64,000 bases of DNA from Candidatus Desulfofervidus auxilii (GTDB lineage: Bacteria > Desulfobacterota > Desulfofervidia > Desulfofervidales > Desulfofervidaceae): positions 1,681,667 to 1,745,666 of the forward strand of contig NZ_CP013015.1 of the NCBI RefSeq assembly GCF_001577525.1. The letters run 5' to 3'. The notes under the pieces were generated by a model. That model had not been told where the DNA came from. It did not search any database and saw only the letters and a program-made list of their open reading frames with translations. Each line of letters starts with the position of its first letter. Within the stretch, counting starts at the first letter, position 1. Position numbers and translations under genes: made by a program. Positions 43,887-52,631 of the stretch are shown here, one piece after another.

Positions 43887-44878
43887 TGGCTATTAACCGA
43901 TGGCGATTATTAAGATTACTGGTTTTTGGCATTTTGTTCCTGGGATTGGTTTTAAGTATCATCTTTTTTATCTATTATAAAAAAACCCATATTACTACGG
44001 ATAATGCTTATGTTCGTGGGCACATTCATTGGGTTTATCCTAGAATAAATGGCAGTGTAATACAGGTGCTAGTTGAGGATAACCAATCGGTAAAGAAGGG
44101 GCAAATCCTCGTTCTCCTTGACCCAGAAGAATATAAGGTGAAGTTATTGGAAAGTAAGGCCGAGCTTGGTTTGGCCCTATCAAGGTTAAAAGAAGCAGAA
44201 GTCCATGTGAAGGCAGTGAAGGCAGAGGTAAATCTAAATAAGGCTGAATTTGCTAAAGCAAAGGCCGATTTTCGGCGCGCTAAAGTGCTTTATCAAAAGA
44301 GGGTGATATCTAAAGAAAAATATGAGAGGTATTTAACAAACTATGAGGTAAGCCAAGCTAAACTAATGGCCATTAAAGAAAGTTTAAAACAGGCCAAAAT
44401 GCAAATTAAAACAGCCAAGGAAAATGTAAATCTCTGTAAGAGAAAGGTAGAGGTAGACCAGTTAAATTTAAAATACACTACTATTATAGCGCCAGTTTCT
44501 GGTTACGTTACTAAAAAATCTGTGGAAGTAGGGCAAAGGGTAAATCCAAATAGACCCCTTTTGGCCATTGTGCCCTTAGATGAAATTTGGATAGAGGCCA
44601 ATTATAAAGAAGGCCAATTGGAAAAAATAAGGCCTGGGCAAAGGGTAAAGATAAAGATAGATGCCTATCCAGATAAAAGATTTTATGGGCAGGTAGAGAG
44701 TATTCAGGCAGGCACAGGAGCAGTATTTTCGCTTTTCCCTCCTGAAAACGCCACAGGTAATTGGGTGAAGGTTACCCAAAGGATACCGGTAAAGATTGTT
44801 TTTACTCACCCCAATAATAAAGATAACAAGGTTCTGAGAATTGGCATGTCTGCCGTGACTACCGTCTTAGTAAAATAA
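43886..44878 (+). CDS. HlyD/EmrA-family membrane fusion protein
   Basis: 330 residues. One N-terminal transmembrane segment (LLVFGILFLGLVLSIIFFIY), then TTDNAYVRGHIHWVYPRING, the first lipoyl half-motif of EmrA, a long coiled-coil hairpin (~85-185, Lys/Ala/Glu-rich), and the second lipoyl half with TTIIAPVSGYVTKKSVEVGQ. It links an inner-membrane MFS pump to an outer-membrane channel. No TolC gene is adjacent. Confidence 0.9.
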   Translation: MAINRWRLLRLLVFGILFLGLVLSIIFFIYYKKTHITTDNAYVRGHIHWVYPRINGSVIQVLVEDNQSVKKGQILVLLDPEEYKVKLLESKAELGLALSRLKEAEVHVKAVKAEVNLNKAEFAKAKADFRRAKVLYQKRVISKEKYERYLTNYEVSQAKLMAIKESLKQAKMQIKTAKENVNLCKRKVEVDQLNLKYTTIIAPVSGYVTKKSVEVGQRVNPNRPLLAIVPLDEIWIEANYKEGQLEKIRPGQRVKIKIDAYPDKRFYGQVESIQAGTGAVFSLFPPENATGNWVKVTQRIPVKIVFTHPNNKDNKVLRIGMSAVTTVLVK

Positions 44879-44879
44879 G

Positions 44880-46385
44880 ATGGAAAAAACTTCTGTAAAT
44901 AAGTGGCTAGTGGTAGGCACGGTGATGCTACCTACCATGATGGAAATTATAGATACCACCGTAGTTAATGTCTCTTTGCCTCACATTCAGGGTAGTCTTA
45001 GCGTAGGAGTAGAAGAAGTTACTTGGGTGCTTACTTCTTACCTGATTTCCAATGCCATTATCATTCCTATGACGGCATGGCTAGCAAGCATTTTTGGCAG
45101 AAAGAGATATGTGCTATTTTCTATTTCCCTTTTTACCTTTAGCTCTCTTATGTGCGGCACTGCCAGCAGCCTGTCTTTTTTGGTTTTTTTTCGCTTTTTA
45201 CAGGGTCTTGCTGGAGGGGGATTACAACCTACCTCCCAAGCTATATTACTGGAATCCTTTCCTTTAAAAGAAAGGGGGATGGCCATCTCTATTTATATGA
45301 TGGGCACGGTGATGGGACCCACCATAGGACCAATTTTAGGGGGTTGGATTACTGACCACTGGGGATGGCGGTGGATATTTTATATTAATCTTCCAGTTGG
45401 AGTAATCTCCTTGTTTATGGTCACCTTTTTTATCTTTGACCCTGCCTATATTAAACGCAAAATAAAAAAGGTTGACTATTGGGGATTATGCTTTTTATCT
45501 ATAGGATTAGCTAGCCTCCAGACTGTTTTAGACAAAGGACATCTAAAAGATTGGTTTAGCTCTAGGTTTATTGTCGTCCTTTCAGTTATTTCTTTTAGTC
45601 TTCTTGTTCTATTTGTAATAAATGAAATTAGAACAAAACAACCGCTGGTTCAGTTGAGGATATTTAAAAAACGCTCTTATGCCATAGGGTGCACCATTAT
45701 TTTTCTGGGCTTTTTTGCCTTTTTTGGAAGTGTAGTTTTATTGCCCCTTTATGTACAAAAATTAATGGGTTATACAGCCTTTCTTGCAGGATTGGTCATG
45801 GGGCCTGGAGCTATAGCCAGTATCTTCTTTTTACCCTTGGTAGGTAGGCTGACAAAGTTTATTGATGCTCGTTATTTGCTGGCAATAGGTTTTATGGGAC
45901 AACTTCTTGCTCTTTATCTAATGTCTCATTTCACACTCCAAATTGGTTTTTGGCAAATTATTTGGCCCCGATTGATCCAAGGGGCAAGTCTGGCCTTCTT
46001 TTTTGTGCCTCTGGCAACAGTGGCCTTTATGGAAGTAAAAAAACAAGAAATGGGTAATGCCACCGCAATTTACAATTTGTTGCGTAATCTAGGAGCTAGT
46101 TTTGGCACTGCTATTGTTACTACTATTCTTTCTCGCCGGGCTCAATTTCACCAAAACCGCTTAATAGAACACTTATCTCCTACTGATATACCCTTTCAAC
46201 AGAGTTATGAGCAACTAAGACACTATTTCCCTTCTGATTTTCATGCCCTTGGTGGTATATATAGAGAATTATTACACCAAACAAATATGCTTGCCTTTAA
46301 TGACGCCTTTTTCTTTTGTTTTTTTCTATTTTTAATCCTGTTGCCTAGCTTAATCATTCTCAAAAAGGCTAAAAAAACATTTTAA
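44880..46385 (+). CDS. EmrB/QacA-family (DHA2) MFS efflux transporter
   Basis: 501 residues, 14 predicted membrane segments. MFS/DHA2 signatures include MMEIIDTTVVNVSLPHIQ at the first helix, SIFGRKRYVLFSI (motif A) and GTVMGPTIGPILGGWITD (motif C of antiporters). It exports lipophilic drugs or other toxicants using H+. It starts 1 nt after the EmrA-like gene and is the last gene of the TetR-controlled operon. Confidence 0.92.
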   Translation: MEKTSVNKWLVVGTVMLPTMMEIIDTTVVNVSLPHIQGSLSVGVEEVTWVLTSYLISNAIIIPMTAWLASIFGRKRYVLFSISLFTFSSLMCGTASSLSFLVFFRFLQGLAGGGLQPTSQAILLESFPLKERGMAISIYMMGTVMGPTIGPILGGWITDHWGWRWIFYINLPVGVISLFMVTFFIFDPAYIKRKIKKVDYWGLCFLSIGLASLQTVLDKGHLKDWFSSRFIVVLSVISFSLLVLFVINEIRTKQPLVQLRIFKKRSYAIGCTIIFLGFFAFFGSVVLLPLYVQKLMGYTAFLAGLVMGPGAIASIFFLPLVGRLTKFIDARYLLAIGFMGQLLALYLMSHFTLQIGFWQIIWPRLIQGASLAFFFVPLATVAFMEVKKQEMGNATAIYNLLRNLGASFGTAIVTTILSRRAQFHQNRLIEHLSPTDIPFQQSYEQLRHYFPSDFHALGGIYRELLHQTNMLAFNDAFFFCFFLFLILLPSLIILKKAKKTF

Positions 46386-46498
46386 AAACTAAATTCGTTA
46401 AACTATCTTGACGCTATTTTTTAACTCAACTTTGCCACCTAAAAATCAAAACTTACCTATATCAGGAAACTTTTCGCCTATAAACTCAGACGTACCCA

Positions 46499-46895
46499 CT
46501 ACATTTTTCCTATCTCAAGCACCCCTGGAGGTATTCTTCCTGTTGCCCTAACCCCCAAGTAGGCTTTGCCATTTAATTCAGTCCTTACTAAATAGGATTT
46601 GTCACCACACTTAAACCTTACCACCCTGTCTGCCGACAGGCAGGCAGGCATAACTCCCTATAGGCCAAGGCTATCTCCTCTGCCTTAAGTTCTGTGTTAC
46701 TGGTAATTACATATTTACCATCGTATTTCTTTTCTGCTTCTATTTTTTTTAAGGTTAATCTTGATACCTCCCCTTTCTACGGTTAGGTATCTTTTATATC
46801 CCCTGTTTTTGATCAATTCCTTGGGCTCCTCTTTAAGCCGTTGTTTGAGTTTCTCTAAAAGCATTTCTCTATCCAGGGCATCTACGAGTTGTTAG
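46499..46895 (-). pseudogene. IS1634-like transposase remnant with internal deletion
   Basis: Reading the minus strand, fragments in different frames spell DALDREMLLEKLKQRLKEEP, NRGYKRYLTVERGG, then after an A8 run IEAEKKYDGKYVITSNTELK and AEEIALAYREL. Next comes the GC-rich repeat, then VVRFKCGDKSYLVRTELNGK and AYLGVRATGRIPPGVLE to a TAG at 46499. This is the order of the late catalytic part and C-terminus of IS1634/IS4-superfamily transposases. Roughly 100 residues normally lying between LAYREL and the C-terminal piece are missing, and the repeat sits exactly at that joint. Confidence 0.65.
46624..46650. repeat. GC-rich palindromic repeat, copy 3
   Basis: cctgtc-tgcc-gacagg (46625-46640) followed by caggcaggca. 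The same unit as copy 4 read on the other strand. It interrupts the transposase remnant. Confidence 0.75.
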
Positions 46896-47109
46896 GCTTT
46901 AATTATAATTATGTTACAAAACATCTCTGTAAAATGTATTTTGTAGGTTAGACCCCCCATTACAGACCCCCAGAAAGGCAAAAATCGTCTTCTCTTTTTT
47001 CCTTCTAATCTCCTCTGTGGCCTTGCGAATGTATGAGTCAATTCCATTTTTAGTTGATATTTCCCCCTTTTTGGGATAAAATAGATGAGATTTTAGGATA
47101 AGCTTGTTT

Positions 47110-48525
47110 ATGAAAATCTTGATTGTTGGAGCCGGGAAGACAACACGAGAGATTCTGCGGCGCTTGGGTGAAGCGTGGTCGGTGACTTTAGTTGATATTG
47201 TTTCTGATCGCCTGAATTTACTTAAAAAAAATTTCAAACAGGTAACTAAAACTGTCTTGGGAGATGCCTCAAGTCTTATAACTCTTAAAGAAGCAAATCT
47301 TGAAAACCAAGACTTCGTTGTGGGTGTCACCAATCATGATGATGTAAACTTAGAAGTCTGCCGACTAGCCAAGGAGAGAGGGATTAAAAATATTGTTGCC
47401 TTGGTAAATGATAGTCTTAACCTTAAAGAATTTGACAGATTAAACGTAAGACCCGTCTGTTGGAGTTACTTGGCAGCTAGGGAAATCGAATTGTGTTTGG
47501 AAAACCCTCGGTTATTTGTTACTACTATTGGAGGGGGCAAAGGCGAAATAATGGAGATAGAGGTCAGCCGCTATGCACCCGTAGTAGGTAAAAAAATACG
47601 GGAATTTAGGGCCAGAAACTGGCTAATTGCAGCTATTTACCGCAAAGGCGAGCTAATAATTCCCCATGGAGATACTATTATTCAATCTAATGACTGGATA
47701 ACCATTATTGGCCACCCTGACCTCTATCAAGCTATTTCTCATCTCTTCAAATACCAGGAACCTTCCTTCCCCCTAGTTTATGGACAAAATATTTTAATCC
47801 CAGTTGAAGATATTGAAATTTTTGAAGATGCTCTTTCTGAAGCCTTTTACTTAATAAGAAATACCAGGGCTCAAAAAGCTGTTATTTTGGTTCCCAAAGA
47901 ACTAGAAGAAACAATTTTTAAAAAAGTTCAAAAAATTGAAGAGCCACGAGAGGTGGAAATTAGAATTTTTCGGGAAAAAATGGAACATACTCTTATTACC
48001 ATTACTTACCATGAAAGTGTTGGGTGCGTTCTTATCCCTCCTCCTTCGCCGGGGATTTTAGACCGCATATTTAGCCATAGCAGAGTAATACCATTGGTTC
48101 ATAAATTAGGTTCACCTCTATTGGTGTTTAAGGCTACCTATCCTTATAACCAGATTCTAGTCCCTTATAACGCCACTCAAAGCTCAGCTCTTGCTCTAGA
48201 AATAGCAATTGATATTGCCAGACAGACAGATGCCAGTATTTCAGTGGTAGTAGTGTTAGAACCGACTTTTATTAGAGGAGAGGAGTCCAGTGGTTGGGCT
48301 GAAGATGTACTGGACCATGCTAGAGAAATTGCCCAAATTCATAAATTCCCTATCAAAGAGATTAAACTCGAGGGGAATCCTGTAAAGGAAGTAACTAAAT
48401 TAGCTGAAAATTATGACCTCCTTATTTTAGGTAGTACTACTCAAAATGTACCTTTCTTAAAACCTCATATTGGGGAACTATTGATTGAAAAGAGCCCATG
48501 TTCGGTAATGGTGGTGGCTTATTGA
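47110..48525 (+). CDS. TrkA-type Rossmann/RCK-C protein fused to a UspA domain
   Basis: 471 residues. The NAD-binding TrkA-N domain (~1-130; MKILIVGAGKTTREILRRLG, VLGDASSLITLKEA) and TrkA-C domain (~145-215; VGKKIREF, GDTIIQSNDWITII) are followed by a region ending in a universal-stress-protein fold (~335-471; NQILVPYNATQSSALALEIA and LLILGSTTQN with an ATP-loop-like ending). It is probably a regulator of the CPA2 antiporter encoded 6 nt downstream. A TTG 6 nt before ATG 47110 is less likely. Confidence 0.85.
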   Translation: MKILIVGAGKTTREILRRLGEAWSVTLVDIVSDRLNLLKKNFKQVTKTVLGDASSLITLKEANLENQDFVVGVTNHDDVNLEVCRLAKERGIKNIVALVNDSLNLKEFDRLNVRPVCWSYLAAREIELCLENPRLFVTTIGGGKGEIMEIEVSRYAPVVGKKIREFRARNWLIAAIYRKGELIIPHGDTIIQSNDWITIIGHPDLYQAISHLFKYQEPSFPLVYGQNILIPVEDIEIFEDALSEAFYLIRNTRAQKAVILVPKELEETIFKKVQKIEEPREVEIRIFREKMEHTLITITYHESVGCVLIPPPSPGILDRIFSHSRVIPLVHKLGSPLLVFKATYPYNQILVPYNATQSSALALEIAIDIARQTDASISVVVVLEPTFIRGEESSGWAEDVLDHAREIAQIHKFPIKEIKLEGNPVKEVTKLAENYDLLILGSTTQNVPFLKPHIGELLIEKSPCSVMVVAY

Positions 48526-48531
48526 GGATTT

Positions 48532-49692
48532 ATGCACCTTAATCAGGCCTTTTCTTTGATGATTATCACCATAGGGGCTGCCTTACTGCCCAATATAAGC
48601 TATCGGCTAAAACTCCCTCCTGTAGTGGCTGAAATTCTTTTTGGAGTCCTCATCGGAAAGACTTTCCTAAATGTGACTTTTTCTGGTGAGTGGCTGCCAT
48701 TTTTGGCCAACCTTGGGTTTTTAATGTTGATGTTCCTGGCCGGAGTTGAAATCAACTTTTCAATGTTAGAGAAACAAAAACCAAGACAATTGCTTCTTTA
48801 TGGAGTGATTTTTATAGCAACACTTACCTTGGCTTATATTTTTTCTTTATCTATGGGACAAGGATTATTTTTGGCTTTAATCCTATCAACCACCTCTTTG
48901 GGATTAGTAGTACCCACTTTGCATGATGTAGGAATCAGTAAAGCTCCTCTAGGGCAGAGTATCCTCATTTCTGCTACCCTAGCTGATTTTTTAACTTTTT
49001 TTGGAATTACCTTTTACCTTCTTTTTCAAAAACATGGATTTAGTTGGCAATTTATAATTCCTGTTCCGCTTTTCATCTTTTTTGGTTTATTGCTATGGAT
49101 TGCACGGTTATGGTTCTGGTGGAACCCTGAAAAGGCTGCCAGCCTACTTGGGAAATCCGGTCCCAGTGAATTAGGTGTTCGGTTTTCTATGGCCCTCCTC
49201 TTTATTTTTGTGGCCCTTTCAAGAGTGGTTGGTCTTGACCCTTTATTAGGAGCCTTTATGGGAGGCTGCCTGTTATCTTTTATCTTCAGAGAGAAAAGGC
49301 TTCTTGAGGAAAAGCTTACAGCCCTTGCCTATGGATTTTTGATTCCATTCTTTTTCATTTATGTAGGCATTCAATTTGAATTGAAAAATATACTAGATAA
49401 AAATCAGCTTTTGTTAATAGCTAAAATTTTATTAGCTGCTTTTGTTATAAAAATAATTCCTTCACTGCTTCTTGTTATAAACAGGTTTCCATGGAAATGT
49501 GCTCTAAAAGCTGGAATTCTACTTTCGGCTCGTTTAAGTCTGATTGTTGCAGCTGCCTCTATTGGTGTTCAGCAAGGTTTTATCACACCCCATCTTAAGG
49601 ACAGTATTATCCTCCTAGCAATTATTACTTCCACCTTGGCTCCTACCATTTTCAAACAAATTTTTAATCATGAAACAAAATTGGAAATGTGA
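48532..49692 (+). CDS. CPA2-family Na+(K+)/H+ antiporter
   Basis: 386 residues, about 11-12 membrane segments. Typical CPA2 features: PPVVAEILFGVLIGKTFLNV near the N-terminus, MFLAGVEINFSMLEKQ, and LSTTSLGLVVPTLHDVGI in the ion-site region. It lacks the TrkA-N tail of KefB/KefC; that regulatory function is probably provided by the adjacent TrkA-Usp protein. It exchanges monovalent cations for protons at the inner membrane. Confidence 0.88.
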   Translation: MHLNQAFSLMIITIGAALLPNISYRLKLPPVVAEILFGVLIGKTFLNVTFSGEWLPFLANLGFLMLMFLAGVEINFSMLEKQKPRQLLLYGVIFIATLTLAYIFSLSMGQGLFLALILSTTSLGLVVPTLHDVGISKAPLGQSILISATLADFLTFFGITFYLLFQKHGFSWQFIIPVPLFIFFGLLLWIARLWFWWNPEKAASLLGKSGPSELGVRFSMALLFIFVALSRVVGLDPLLGAFMGGCLLSFIFREKRLLEEKLTALAYGFLIPFFFIYVGIQFELKNILDKNQLLLIAKILLAAFVIKIIPSLLLVINRFPWKCALKAGILLSARLSLIVAAASIGVQQGFITPHLKDSIILLAIITSTLAPTIFKQIFNHETKLEM

Positions 49693-49826
49693 CAAACTTT
49701 TTGGAGAAGGTGACAACAAGATTCAGCGGCGCTTTTAAAAGTTCGCTGGAGAACTTATTAGGTTTTTTATCTTCTCTTCTGTCAAATGTGGAGACCCGAC
49801 TCCTCTAGACTTTCTAAAATTGAAAT

Positions 49827-50411
49827 CTAAAAAATTAATTTCTTAACCTTTTCTAATATTTCCAACAAGTTGCTGAAACCTGATATAGATGTAAAAATTG
49901 TTGCAAATATAGTTTTTAATATACTTGTTTTTCTTTGTTCTTTTGGTATAGATAACTGTTCAGTAATAAAGGCCAATTGTTCTAAAATTTCATTTTTTTG
50001 ATTCTCAACTATATCCTTATTTTTTATTATTTCTTTAGTTAGAATTTTAATTAATTCAGCAATTTCTTCATTTCCTTGTTCTTTTAAAAAAGTTAATGAT
50101 ACATCTATTGATTCCACATTACCAGTGTTGATGACACCAACATTACTATTTTGAATATTAATATTATTCAAGATTAAATCTCCTTTATAATAAACTGGTG
50201 AGGATACTTTATATCTTGGGAATAATCTTGGCAATCCACCAACTGCTTCTATTTCAGCGGTTAAATAATTTAACATTTTTACATTTCTTCTAAATATTAG
50301 CTCTTGCGCTTGTTGGAATTTGAGATTACAATCTAAACAAAGTGCAAGTTTACCATTATTATATGTTACTATGGCTGGTTTACCACAATTATGACATTTC
50401 GTTTTCTTCAT
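49827..50411 (-). CDS. Zinc-ribbon protein of unknown function
   Basis: 194 residues, not recognised. The N-terminal zinc ribbon is CHNCGKP and CLDCN (residues ~6-31). The middle has NINIQNSNVGVINTGNVESI, a low-complexity Asn/Ile/Gly strand followed by LTFLKEQGNEEIAELIKILT, a pattern seen in several uncharacterised bacterial proteins. The C-terminal ~40 residues hold a hydrophobic segment (LKTIFATIFTSISGFSNLLE) that could touch the membrane. It is divergent from the zinc-finger gene at 50495. Confidence 0.55.
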   Translation of the reverse strand: MKKTKCHNCGKPAIVTYNNGKLALCLDCNLKFQQAQELIFRRNVKMLNYLTAEIEAVGGLPRLFPRYKVSSPVYYKGDLILNNINIQNSNVGVINTGNVESIDVSLTFLKEQGNEEIAELIKILTKEIIKNKDIVENQKNEILEQLAFITEQLSIPKEQRKTSILKTIFATIFTSISGFSNLLEILEKVKKLIF

Positions 50412-50494
50412 ATAAATTACCTCCTTGATTTTTTATATTTATAAGATAAGGACTATGCGGAAAAATTGGAGGTAACCGTAACACAAAAAAATAT

Positions 50495-51445
50495 ATGGGG
50501 AATAGGGAGCTTCCACCAACTATAACACAGATGAGTGTCCCAATGGCACTTAAAACGTTTGTTTCCCCTTCTAAATTAAAGGGTGAATTAAAGAAGTTTA
50601 TTTTATATATGCCCTATTGTATTGAGTTTGGGAAAGTTACTATAGACCTGGAAAGAAAAGAGGTTAAGGCTGCCTATCCCTTCCCTGAAAGGGAATATAA
50701 TCAATATTTGAAAAAGCTATATAACCTTGAAGAGTTAATGAAAGTATGGGGCTTACTGGAAAAATTGACCAAGCATATCTACACCTTTTTTGCCACTAAG
50801 GAAGGATGGTGTAAGAAGCCTGAGACCTTTTACGACTCCACTATTTATAGAGTTCCATTTTTAGCAGAAGGCCTAACTTTAGGTGGAAGCCTGGCTTTAA
50901 GTGAAGCTCTAGGGTTAGACGAGACTTTAGAATTAAGGATAAAGGTAACTAGTTTTGCTTCCGAGGAAGATTTAAAAAAGGCTGTATATATGCTTTTAAC
51001 TTTTATTAATGAGGATAAAGTTCGAAAAATAAGTAACGCTGAGGTATTGGAACTGGTCCACCGTTCAAGAATTTCTGTCCATAAGCTTGAGGATCCTTTA
51101 CCTTCAGATGACGAGTTGAGGAAAAAATATGGGGAAGCATGCAGAAAAGCATGTAGGGATTGTAGCGAAGAAGCTATTAATAAAGGTGTTGAATATTCGG
51201 TTTGTCGTGCAAAAGAGAGAAAGAAGGTTTACAATGAACTTGTTAAACAGGGAGTGATAAGACCTGACCTTTTGCCCTTGAAGCCTTTAGATGAGGTGAA
51301 GCGTTATATCTATGCTTTGGTAAATAACGAACAGCCTAAAATATGTGATGTCTGTGGAAAAGAGCATTATAGAAGGAGTAAGTATTGCTCTGACGCATGT
51401 AAACAAAAGGCTTATCGTATCCGTCAGCTAGGAGGTGAGGTATGA
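50495..51445 (+). CDS. Zinc-finger protein of unknown function
   Basis: 316 residues, not recognised. A mostly helical body is followed by a C-terminal zinc finger CDVCGKEHYRRSKYCSDAC (~residues 288-306) and a basic end (KQKAYRIRQLGG). That finger type (C-x2-C-x11-C-x3-C) with AYR resembles those at the ends of phage- and plasmid-encoded DNA-binding proteins. ATG 50495 is 20 nt from a ggaggtaac site, so the start is uncertain. It overlaps the next gene by 4 nt. Confidence 0.55.
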   Translation: MGNRELPPTITQMSVPMALKTFVSPSKLKGELKKFILYMPYCIEFGKVTIDLERKEVKAAYPFPEREYNQYLKKLYNLEELMKVWGLLEKLTKHIYTFFATKEGWCKKPETFYDSTIYRVPFLAEGLTLGGSLALSEALGLDETLELRIKVTSFASEEDLKKAVYMLLTFINEDKVRKISNAEVLELVHRSRISVHKLEDPLPSDDELRKKYGEACRKACRDCSEEAINKGVEYSVCRAKERKKVYNELVKQGVIRPDLLPLKPLDEVKRYIYALVNNEQPKICDVCGKEHYRRSKYCSDACKQKAYRIRQLGGEV

Positions 51446-51786
51446 AAGGATTACTTTTAGTAATAGCATTAGTACCAGCAATATCGCTGTTGGTTGATGG
51501 TGTTTTTGCTTATGATGGCTATATCTGGAACCCTGATAGTGGAGAAGTAAAAGGTTATATCTACCGTTTGGGTCCTAATACAAAATATATATGGGACCCT
51601 GATAAGGGAGAAGTGCGAGGCTATATCTATGAGAGGCCTATGCTTGAGATGGATGAAATACATCCATCTCGTAAGTATTTTAACGAATTTACACCTAAAT
51701 CCCATTGGCTAAATAAACAACAACCTATTTTTAATCCTCCTTTGGGGAAAGAATCTCCTTTGCGGCCTATTTTTAATGGTAGGTAA
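51442..51786 (+). CDS. Small secreted protein with two YIWxPDxGEV repeats
   Basis: 114 residues, not recognised. A signal peptide (MKGLLLVIALVPAISLLVDG, cleaved near VFA) is followed by two near-identical 15-residue repeats, YIWNPDSGEVKGYIY and YIWDPDKGEVRGYIY, then a Pro-rich tail (IFNPPLGKESPLRPIFNG). Repeats of this form look like surface or ligand-binding beta units. The start overlaps the end of the zinc-finger gene (GTATGA), so the two are coupled. Confidence 0.6.
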   Translation: MKGLLLVIALVPAISLLVDGVFAYDGYIWNPDSGEVKGYIYRLGPNTKYIWDPDKGEVRGYIYERPMLEMDEIHPSRKYFNEFTPKSHWLNKQQPIFNPPLGKESPLRPIFNGR

Positions 51787-51941
51787 GTTTTATTCACTGC
51801 CACATACTATCTATTTTTTACCTGTCATAGACCACCCAAAATCACCATATCTATCGCTATCTTGATTGGCTTGAAGCGTTGCTATCCTCTTGCCGTGCTT
51901 GTTGTATATATTAAGAATGTTAAGAATGCCTTGTTCTTAAC

Positions 51942-52631
51942 TCACTCAAATAAAATAGCCTTCCTTAAAGTTACTATGGCTTTAAAAGGATTTAAGCCCT
52001 TAGGGCAGGCCTCTACACAGTTAAATATACCATGGCACTGCCACAATCCGGGTTGTGCCTTTAAGCTCTTTTTTCTTTCTTCTTTGGCCTCATCCCGGCT
52101 GTCCATAAGAAAACGGCAGGCCTGAATTAGGGCAGTAGGTCCTAAAAACTCTTGATTGGCCCAAAAAGTGGGACAGGCACCTGTGCAAGCACCACAAAAA
52201 ATGCAATCATAAAGACCGTCTAATCTTTTGCGTTCAGAAGGTAACTGTAATCTTTCCTTTACTGGTGGTGTTGTTTTAGTGATTAAATAAGGTTTAATGG
52301 CTTCTACATGCTCATAAACAGGGGTTAAATCTACTACCAAATCCCTTATGATAGAAAATCCAGGCAAAGGTCTAATCTTAATCTTGTCAGGTAAATCGGC
52401 CAATCGTGTTTCACAGGCCAATCGGTTTATACCATTGATGTTGATGGCACAAGACCCACAAATGCCGTGGCGGCAGGCCCTCCGATATGCTAGGGATAAA
52501 TCTTTTCTGTGTATGACTTCTAAGGCATCTAATACCACCCAAGAAGGCTTACATTCCAGGACATATTTTTGCCAATAGGGCCTTTTGTCCTTTACTGCTG
52601 AAAAACGTTGGATGAAAAAAATTTTGTGCAT
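51942..52631 (-). CDS. sdhB: Succinate dehydrogenase/fumarate reductase iron-sulfur subunit
   Basis: 229 residues. The [2Fe-2S] motif CRHGICGSC with a later CETR (~residues 55-77), and the [4Fe-4S]/[3Fe-4S] motifs CIFCGACTGACP and CHGIFNCVEACPKG are all complete. It passes electrons between the flavin of SdhA and quinone in the membrane anchors. It is the last gene of the sdhCDAB operon and overlaps sdhA by 1 nt. Confidence 0.95.
   Translation of the reverse strand: MHKIFFIQRFSAVKDKRPYWQKYVLECKPSWVVLDALEVIHRKDLSLAYRRACRHGICGSCAININGINRLACETRLADLPDKIKIRPLPGFSIIRDLVVDLTPVYEHVEAIKPYLITKTTPPVKERLQLPSERKRLDGLYDCIFCGACTGACPTFWANQEFLGPTALIQACRFLMDSRDEAKEERKKSLKAQPGLWQCHGIFNCVEACPKGLNPFKAIVTLRKAILFE

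Larger units (their letters stand above)
46386..47109. other. Non-coding region with a decayed transposase
   Basis: This 724-nt gap holds the transposase remnant (46499-46895), the third GC-rich palindrome (46624-46650), and a 21-nt sequence at 46934-46954 shared with 38338-38358. The rest shows no supported gene. Confidence 0.5.

Noticed and set aside
46914-47333. 139-residue minus-strand reading frame
   Set aside because: It overlaps the start of the TrkA-Usp gene in antisense and has no motif or ribosome site; the plus-strand gene has clear Rossmann motifs.
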